From Nocardia thailandica NBRC 100428 (GTDB lineage: Bacteria > Actinomycetota > Actinomycetes > Mycobacteriales > Mycobacteriaceae): a DNA stretch of 42,898 nt. The notes under the pieces are model-generated. The model was given only the letters and a program-made list of their open reading frames with translations. It was not told the DNA's origin and did not search any database. Made by a program: the position numbers and the translations under genes. The stretch spans positions 1 through 42,898 of the forward strand of contig NZ_BAGK01000228.1 in assembly GCF_000308795.1 (NCBI RefSeq), written 5' to 3'. Shown here piece after piece: positions 35,854 through 42,898 of this stretch. The first letter of the stretch is position 1. Each line of letters begins with the position of its first letter.

Positions 35854-35870
35854 TCCGCGGCTCCGCCGAA

Positions 35871-36308
35871 CTACCGACGATGGCGCGGCTTCCACACCAC
35901 CAGCGCCGTACTGCGCTGAGGCGGGGACAGATCCGGGCGGTAACCCGCCCGCAACCGCTCCATCTCGGCACTCATCTCCTCGACCCGGGACCGCAGCGCC
36001 TCGACCTCGTTGGTGAGCTCGATGATGCGCTTGATCCCGGCCAGGTTGACGCCCTCGTCCTGCGACAGCCGCTGCACCTCGCGCAGCAGCTCGACGTCAC
36101 GGGCCGAATAGCGCCGCCCGCCACCCGAAGTGCGTTGCGGCGTGACCAGGCCGAGCCGGTCATAGGTGCGCAGCGTCTGCGCGTGCATGCCGGCCAGCTG
36201 CGCGGCCACCGAGATCATGAAGAACTCGGCACGCGCGCCCGCACCGCCGGACGCGGACTTCGGAGCCGGATCGGGACTCGCGCCTCTCCCGGCACCCTCG
36301 TTCGTCAC
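35871..36308 (-). CDS. hspR: Heat-shock repressor HspR
   Basis: 145-residue MerR-family repressor. FMISVAAQLAGMHAQTLRTYDRLGLVTPQRTSGGGRRYSARDVELL is the helix-turn-helix and wing region, quoted here as the family block; LSQDEGVNLAGIKRIIEL and a coiled coil (NEVEALRSRVEEMSAEMERLR) follow. GTG 36308 is preferred over earlier codons because AGGAGGT lies eight bases upstream. HspR binds HAIR boxes with DnaK as co-repressor; such boxes are present upstream of dnaK and clpB in this window. Last gene of the dnaK operon, giving autoregulation. Confidence 0.93.
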   Translation of the reverse strand: MTNEGAGRGASPDPAPKSASGGAGARAEFFMISVAAQLAGMHAQTLRTYDRLGLVTPQRTSGGGRRYSARDVELLREVQRLSQDEGVNLAGIKRIIELTNEVEALRSRVEEMSAEMERLRAGYRPDLSPPQRSTALVVWKPRHRR

Positions 36309-36354
36309 GTCGCGCCACCTCCTCCGGGCACTGAGCTCGATGCGCGGGACATCG

Positions 36355-37524
36355 TCAGGCACCCGCCCATCCCGCACGGGGATCGAACCCGCTGGCCTTC
36401 TCCGCCTCCTGCAGGCGCTTGAGCGCCTCGGTGGCGTCGGCGTCCAGCTTCTGCGGCACGGCCACCTTCACCGTCACCAGCAGGTCACCCGCGCCGCCCG
36501 CGGCGCCGCGCTTGGGCACACCGCGACCGCGTACCCGCAGGATACGCCCGTCGGCGGTGCCCGGCGGCACCTTCACCCCGACCCGGCCGTCGAGCGTCGG
36601 CACCGAAACGGTTGTGCCGAGCACGAGTTCGCTGTAGCTCACCGGCAGCACCAGGGTGAGGTCGTCGCCCTGACGGCCGAAGACCTTGTCCTGGCTGACG
36701 TGGACGGTGACGTACAGGTCGCCCGACGGCGCGCCACGCAGGCCCGCCTCGCCCTGGCCCGCCAGCCGGATCCGCTGCCCGTCGCTCACGCCCGGCGGAA
36801 TCCGGACGGTGATCGTGCGGGTGCGGTTCTGGATGCCGGTACCCGAGCAGTCGACGCACGGGTCGTCGATGATCGAACCGGTGCCGCGGCAGTCGTCGCA
36901 GGGCTCGCTGAACCCGAACGCGCCCTGATTCCGGCTGACCACACCGGAACCGTTGCAGTGCGGACACACGCGCGGGCTGGTGCCCGGCTTGGCGCCGCTG
37001 CCGTGGCAGGTGGTGCAGGGCGAGGGGCTGGTCATCCGCAGCGGGACCGTCACACCCTGGGCCGCCTCGCGGAAGCCCAGCGTGGTCTCGGTCTCGACGT
37101 CGGCGCCCTTGCGCGGACGGCTCGCCCGCGCGCCACCCCGGTTGAAGAGGCCGCCGAGCAGGTCGCCGAGGCCGCCGTCACCCGCAGGGCCACCCGCGGC
37201 GCCACCGAAGATGTCGCCGATGTTGAAGTCCTGCGAGAAACCGCCCGCCGCACCCGGGGTGAAGCCGCCGCGGCCGTAACCGCCCGCGGAGAACATGCGC
37301 CGGGTGTCGTCGTACTCCTTGCGCTTGGCCGGATCCGACAGCACGGCATGCGCCTCGCTGACGGCCTTGAAGCGCTCCTCGGCCTTGGTGTCACCCGGGT
37401 TGGCGTCCGGATGCAGGTCGCGGGCGAGCTTGCGGTAGGCCTTCTTGATCTCGTCCTGCGTAGCGCCGGCGGAGACGCCCAGCTCCTTGTAGAAGTCCTT
37501 CTCGATCCACTCCCGTTGGCTCAC
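36355..37524 (-). CDS. dnaJ: Chaperone DnaJ (type I Hsp40)
   Basis: 389 residues. J-domain with HPD at residues 38-40 (RDLHPDANPG); Gly/Phe-rich region about 80-130; zinc-finger domain with all four CxxCxGxG repeats (CTTCHGSG, CPHCNGSG, CDDCRGTG, CVDCSGTG); C-terminal substrate-binding domain. Delivers clients to DnaK and stimulates its ATPase. GTG start with AGGAGG upstream, 21 bases after grpE. The single-operon arrangement with hspR matches dnaJ1 of actinomycetes. Confidence 0.96.
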   Translation of the reverse strand: MSQREWIEKDFYKELGVSAGATQDEIKKAYRKLARDLHPDANPGDTKAEERFKAVSEAHAVLSDPAKRKEYDDTRRMFSAGGYGRGGFTPGAAGGFSQDFNIGDIFGGAAGGPAGDGGLGDLLGGLFNRGGARASRPRKGADVETETTLGFREAAQGVTVPLRMTSPSPCTTCHGSGAKPGTSPRVCPHCNGSGVVSRNQGAFGFSEPCDDCRGTGSIIDDPCVDCSGTGIQNRTRTITVRIPPGVSDGQRIRLAGQGEAGLRGAPSGDLYVTVHVSQDKVFGRQGDDLTLVLPVSYSELVLGTTVSVPTLDGRVGVKVPPGTADGRILRVRGRGVPKRGAAGGAGDLLVTVKVAVPQKLDADATEALKRLQEAEKASGFDPRAGWAGA

Positions 37525-37545
37525 CGGGCGTCTCCTCCTCTCGCG

Positions 37546-38138
37546 TTATTCGCTGCCGCCGGCATCCGAATCCGATGCCACGACGACGTTCTCGGCATCG
37601 GTCACGCCGACCAGCGCGTGCCGCAGCACGCGGTCACCGAACCGGTAGCCCTTGCGCATCACGATGCCGATCACCGGCTCGGCGCCCGAACCCTCGTGCT
37701 GCACGGCCTCGTGCAGCGTGGGGTCGAACGCCTCGCCCGCGGCACCGAACTCCTCGAGCCCCTGCTTGCTCAGCGCGGACTCGAGCTTGTCGGCGACCGA
37801 CTTCAGCGGACCCGACTCCAGGTCGCCGTGGGCGCGGGCCCGGTCGAGGTCGTCGAGGACACCGAGCAGTTCGGTGACCACCGACGCCTTGGCGGCGGCG
37901 ATGTCGTTCTTCTTGTCCCGCTCCACCCGGCGCCGGTAGTTGGCGTACTCGGCGGACAGGCGCTGCAGGTCGGCGGTGCGCTCGGCCAGTTCGGCGGCGA
38001 TCTTCTCCTCGAGAGAGTCGCCGGCCTCGGCCTCCACGTCGCCGTCCGACTCCGGGCCGGGCCCGGCCGCGTCGGCGGCCGGGTCCTGCACCTCGTCCTC
38101 GGACTCCGGGATCAACTCCTGATCGGAGTTGGCCTCGG

Positions 38139-38142
<4 letters not shown>
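37546..38142 (-). CDS. grpE: Nucleotide exchange factor GrpE
   Basis: 198 residues. An acidic disordered N-terminus (1-55) precedes a long coiled coil (LEEKIAAELAERTADLQRLSAEYANYRRR) and the beta domain with FDPTLHEAVQHE and VIGIVMRKGYRFGDRVLRHALVGV, the GrpE signature. It releases ADP from DnaK. GTG start overlaps the dnaK stop (GTGA), so translation is coupled. Confidence 0.96.
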
Positions 38143-39986
<1,844 letters not shown>

Positions 39987-40107
39987 TGTTGTTCCTCCTG
40001 TTTGTCTGTGTGTAGTGCCTGGGCGGGGATCGCCCTGCGGTCACCGATGCGGTTCCCGCGGCAGACCTCGCCCCTACTTGCACTTCACGGAGCACGGTCC
40101 CAGCAAC

Positions 40108-40128
40108 GCTGAGTGTGGTCGGCTCAAT
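40108..40128 (-). promoter_or_regulatory. HAIR-like box upstream of dnaK (proximal)
   Basis: GCTGAGT, seven bases, GCTCAAT on the plus strand; on the minus strand ATTGAGC-N7-ACTCAGC. Spacing is exact and both halves are near the HAIR consensus, but one arm has a mismatch (TGAG preceded by C). It lies 55 bases from the second box. Confidence 0.65.
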
Positions 40129-40162
40129 CCTGCCCCCATCGGACACCGGGAGTCAACTAGAA

Positions 40163-40183
40163 GTTGAGTCGAACGCACTCAAT
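40163..40183 (-). promoter_or_regulatory. HAIR box (HspR operator) upstream of dnaK (distal)
   Basis: Minus strand: ATTGAGT, seven bases, ACTCAAC, close to CTTGAGT-N7-ACTCAAG. TTGAGT may serve as -35, with TAGTTG 17 bases downstream as a weak -10, so HspR would overlap the promoter. The rest of the 39987-40450 gap shows no gene. Confidence 0.85.
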
Positions 40184-40450
40184 GTTGTCGATGAGCACAA
40201 CGGGCAGCTGCGGGGATTCATTCCCCGATCGGGAAAAATTCTTCGGCCCGCCGGTCATCCTGCGCCGGGCCGACGCGAGTCGGCAGCCCGCGGCGCCGAT
40301 CGTGATGGTTCGGAGACCCCGGAGTTACCAGGTGAGGACCGGTGGACACCGCCGCCCGAGGCGCGGTCGCGTGACCGACGACACGTATCGGCGGACGCCG
40401 ATGTTCGCCGGTTCGTTCCCTCCCGGGACGCCGTCGGCTAGTTTCGAGAT

Positions 40451-40717
40451 ATGCGGACAACGAAGCAGCGGAGCGGCAGGCGGGCGATCGGCGGCATCGT
40501 CCTGGCGGGGGCGGTGACGATGGGTGTGCTCGCGGGGCCCGCGGGCACCGCCTCCGCGACGACCGGCGTCGCCGACGACGGCTGCACCTTCTCCTCGGTC
40601 GGCGGGTCGTGCAGCGACCCGGGGCCGGTCGGCAACGCGCTGATCAACTTCCGCAACTACCTGAAGAGCCTCGGCTACGGCACCGGAAGCTCCTCGGGAA
40701 CCGCCTACTTCCTCTGA
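40451..40717 (+). CDS. Small secreted protein
   Basis: 88 residues. A basic N-terminus and hydrophobic core (RAIGGIVLAGAVTMGVLAG) with a likely signal-peptidase site after TASA give a mature peptide of about 52 residues. It has two cysteines (DGCTFSSVGGSCSD) that could form one disulfide, and a Gly/Ser/Tyr-rich end. No lipobox, no family recognised. Small secreted proteins of this kind are common in Nocardia. Convergent with the iniA-like gene. Confidence 0.65.
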   Translation: MRTTKQRSGRRAIGGIVLAGAVTMGVLAGPAGTASATTGVADDGCTFSSVGGSCSDPGPVGNALINFRNYLKSLGYGTGSSSGTAYFL

Positions 40718-40724
40718 CCGGCGC

Positions 40725-42551
40725 TCAGCCCGCCAGGGCCGTCGGCTGCAGGGTCTCGGCGTAGCGGCGCAGGTCGGCCACCGCGGCGAGACGGCGCTCG
40801 AGCAGCGCGGTCCGTTCCGTGCGCTGCGCCGTCGCCACATGCGCCGCCTCCTGTGCCGCGCGCAGGGATTCGTCGATCGAACGCAGGGTCCGGTCGGCGA
40901 TGCCCGCGTAGTGATCGCGCAGGGCGCGGTGGATGCGGTGCAGGCGATCCTTGGAGTCCTTGCCGGACTGGAAGGCGACATCGTCGAGGAAACGGCGGAC
41001 GGCGGCCTTGGCCTCGGCGCGACGACGGACCAGGCGCTGCTGCTTGTCGTCACGATACGCTTTGCCGCCCAACAGGACACCCGCGCCGAGCGACACCGGG
41101 TTCAGCATCGCCAGCCCGGCGAAAGTCGTCGCCAAGCCGACCATGAGGATGCCGCCGTAGGAACCGCGCATCCCCACGAGGACCTTCGAGCCGAACCCGA
41201 TATCGGGCTCCAGATCGCCCAGGGTGGCGGCGACCGACGGCCCCTGCTCCAGCGCCGCGATGCCGTCGGGGATGTCGAGGGCGTTGGCCTCGTGGAAATG
41301 CGCGGCGACCTGATCGGCCAGATGTTCGGCCCGCGACCGGGTCCAGAGCAGGGAATCGCCGAGCGCGGTGTCGACGGTGCCGGTGAGCCACTCGGTGATG
41401 GCCTCCCAGTGCCGGCCCGGGTCGTGGGAATCGATCCACTCCTCCCCCGTCCGGGCGATGTTGCGGAGCCGCTCGCGCAGATCGTGGTCGATGTCGCCGG
41501 CCAGGTCGGTGATGCCGTCCGACAGCGTCTGCTGCCACGAGGCGGTGTGGCGGTGCAGGTCCTCGGCCGTGGCGCGGGCGTGCTGGAGTTCGGTGACCGC
41601 CGCCGCGGCGCGCTCCGGATCCCGCAGGGCCATCAGTTCGCTGCCGATCGCCAGCGCGAGATGCTCCGCCGCGGAGGACAGTTCACGAGCCACCTGGAGG
41701 CGCGTGTGGTCCTGGTCGCGGCTCACCACCTGCTCACGCAGGAACTGGTAGATGTCGCCGAAACCGGACTCGCGGCCCAGCTCGGCGTCCTGCAGGAGCA
41801 TGGCGTGGGAGCGCAGCACCGACGACACCGGGATGAGCGCCACATCGAGACCGGCTGTGCGCAGGTGATGTTCGTTGGCGGAGCCGACCTGACGCCAGTG
41901 CGGATACAGATCGGTCTTGGTGGTCACCACCGCGACCGCCGGGCACAGCTCCCGCGCCTGGCGCAGGAAGGCCAACTCCGGCTCGGTGAGTTCGGTCGAC
42001 GCGTCGGAGACGACCAGCACCGCGTCCGCCGACGGCAGCATGCCGAGGACGGTCGCCGCGCCGGAGGTGCCGCGCCCACCCAGCCCGGGCGTGTCGATCA
42101 GGACGATGCCGTCGGCCAGCAGCGGATTCGGCACCTCCACGTCGAACCGGACGATCTGCCTGCCGTCCGCCGACACGCTGCCCGTGTCGATCACCGGCAG
42201 TTCCTCCACCGGGAACTCCACGCGCGACGGCGGGGCGCCCGGTCCCGCGAGCACCGCCTCCGCCTTCGGCTGCGCGCCGTGCGCGAGCTGGATCGGGACG
42301 GTGGTGGTCAGGCCGTCGCCGACCGGCGAGATGTCCAGGTTCAGCAAGGCATTGACGAAACGGCTCTTGCCCTGGGCGGTCCAGCCGGTGACGACGATGC
42401 GCCGCCGCGGGTCGCGGATCCCGTCGGCCACGGCGTCGAGCCGGGCGACCAGATCCGCGCGACCCGCGGCGCGCGCGGCCACGATGGTCTCCTCCAGCAC
42501 CGACAGCGGGGTCGCCGCGGGAGCGGTGGTGTTCTGGACGGCGATCTCCAT
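40725..42551 (-). CDS. Dynamin-like GTPase, IniA-like
   Basis: 608 residues from ATG 42551, with GAGGAG eight bases upstream. GTPase motifs: G1 GWTAQGKSRFVNALL, switch region GLTTTVPIQL, G3 LIDTPGLGG, G4 TTKTDLY. A helical stalk and a hydrophobic hairpin (GGILMVGLATTFAGLAMLNPVSLGAGVLLGG, split across about 470-500) follow, ending in coiled coil. It matches IniA of M. tuberculosis, a bacterial dynamin linked to envelope stress from isoniazid-type drugs. It follows the IniB-like gene by 19 bases on the same strand, the mycobacterial order. An iniC-like gene is not seen before the end of this transcript. Confidence 0.82.
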   Translation of the reverse strand: MEIAVQNTTAPAATPLSVLEETIVAARAAGRADLVARLDAVADGIRDPRRRIVVTGWTAQGKSRFVNALLNLDISPVGDGLTTTVPIQLAHGAQPKAEAVLAGPGAPPSRVEFPVEELPVIDTGSVSADGRQIVRFDVEVPNPLLADGIVLIDTPGLGGRGTSGAATVLGMLPSADAVLVVSDASTELTEPELAFLRQARELCPAVAVVTTKTDLYPHWRQVGSANEHHLRTAGLDVALIPVSSVLRSHAMLLQDAELGRESGFGDIYQFLREQVVSRDQDHTRLQVARELSSAAEHLALAIGSELMALRDPERAAAAVTELQHARATAEDLHRHTASWQQTLSDGITDLAGDIDHDLRERLRNIARTGEEWIDSHDPGRHWEAITEWLTGTVDTALGDSLLWTRSRAEHLADQVAAHFHEANALDIPDGIAALEQGPSVAATLGDLEPDIGFGSKVLVGMRGSYGGILMVGLATTFAGLAMLNPVSLGAGVLLGGKAYRDDKQQRLVRRRAEAKAAVRRFLDDVAFQSGKDSKDRLHRIHRALRDHYAGIADRTLRSIDESLRAAQEAAHVATAQRTERTALLERRLAAVADLRRYAETLQPTALAG

Positions 42552-42570
42552 CGTGGTCACTCCTCGTCGA

Positions 42571-42898
42571 TCAGTGGAACAGGCCGTCACCGTGCAGGTC
42601 GCCGGTGGTATGGCCGGTGACGCCCGCGTCGGTGTCGGCGAACAGTTCCCCTTCGTGCAGGCCGGTGCCGAACGCGTTGTCGACGTCGACGTGCGACCAA
42701 GCGCTCTCCGACGGCGCGACCGAACCGAGGCCCGACGCGACGCCCGTCGCGCCGAGGCCCGCGTCGGTGTGTGCCGTGGCCTGGGTCTGCGTGCCGTTGT
42801 CGGCGAAGGCGCTCGAGAGGCTCGAACCCGCCTGGGCGCCGAGGTCGGCCGAGGACGACAGGGACGAGGTGGCGTGGGTGGTCGCGCCGAGACCGGTC
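42571..42898 (-). CDS. IniB-like Ala/Gly/Ser-rich protein, C-terminal part, runs off window
   Basis: The visible 108 codons read GLGATTHATSSLSSSADLGA, AFADNGTQTQ, TDAGLGATGVASGLGS, VDVDNAFGTG and end DLHGDGLFH-stop. The low-complexity Gly/Ala/Ser repeats and the position just before an IniA-like gene fit IniB of mycobacteria, a secreted or wall-associated repetitive protein of unclear function. The N-terminal IniB domain lies outside the window, so the call depends on context. Confidence 0.6.
   Translation of the reverse strand, partial: TGLGATTHATSSLSSSADLGAQAGSSLSSAFADNGTQTQATAHTDAGLGATGVASGLGSVAPSESAWSHVDVDNAFGTGLHEGELFADTDAGVTGHTTGDLHGDGLFH

Noticed and set aside
40839..42620. 593-codon plus-strand frame opposite the iniA-like gene
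   Set aside because: No motifs and typical antisense composition; the minus strand has all GTPase motifs.

Overview
The window looks like chromosomal DNA of a mycolic-acid actinomycete, most probably Nocardia or a close relative. It is GC-rich with long open frames. It has the mycobacterial-type order pyrE / Rv0383c-like / clpB, a dnaK-grpE-dnaJ-hspR operon near iniB/iniA-like genes, mycobacterial-style type VII secretion genes (EspG, PPE-like, DUF3558 lipoprotein), and globin-reductase fusions like Rv0385. The genus is an inference; no rRNA or other marker gene is present.

Layout. (1) 1-9397 is mostly core: lysoplasmalogenase (partial), fabH, pyrE, an SDR, a conserved membrane protein, a DUF5666 protein and clpB, all on the minus strand. 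clpB has an HspR box (HAIR) and a large palindrome in its leader. An MDR oxidoreductase and a DHFR-family protein follow. (2) 9590-21694 is a polymorphic-toxin island of type VII secretion type. It starts with a YbaB-like protein and a WXG100 partner. Next comes a giant CpnT-like toxin gene, broken by one frameshift in a C-run: helical N-domain, long Thr/Pro-rich linker, papain-fold glutamine-deamidase-like domain, and an in-frame tail ending in a DNA/RNA non-specific-endonuclease-like domain. An Imm35-like immunity gene lies inside the toxin reading frame. Downstream is an array of immunity-like genes: a two-domain protein and two single-domain relatives, a second Imm35 copy, an orphan endonuclease tail with its own immunity-like gene, and a SUKH protein. 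GC falls visibly in the variable cassettes from about 16.3 to 21 kb. (3) 21773-28200 holds a DUF6882 protein, a luciferase-like oxidoreductase, a minus-strand type VII substrate operon (DUF3558 lipoprotein, small helical protein, PPE-like, EspG), a truncated transposase/nuclease-family remnant and two hypotheticals. (4) 28262-35389 holds a MarR regulator divergent from a mycothiol-dependent-type enzyme over a palindromic operator. It also holds two globin-reductase fusions and one stand-alone reductase that flank a second, compact type VII effector module: a small partner, a WXG-DUF6973 effector, a membrane protein and two YbaB-like proteins. (5) 35871-39986 is the dnaK operon with its own repressor gene and two upstream HAIR boxes. 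(6) 40451-42898 holds a small secreted protein and iniA/iniB-like genes.

Together the window combines a heat-shock regulon (HspR acting on dnaK and clpB) with two type VII effector-immunity loci whose cassettes show duplication, displacement and decay. No tRNA, rRNA, CRISPR array or intact insertion sequence was seen.
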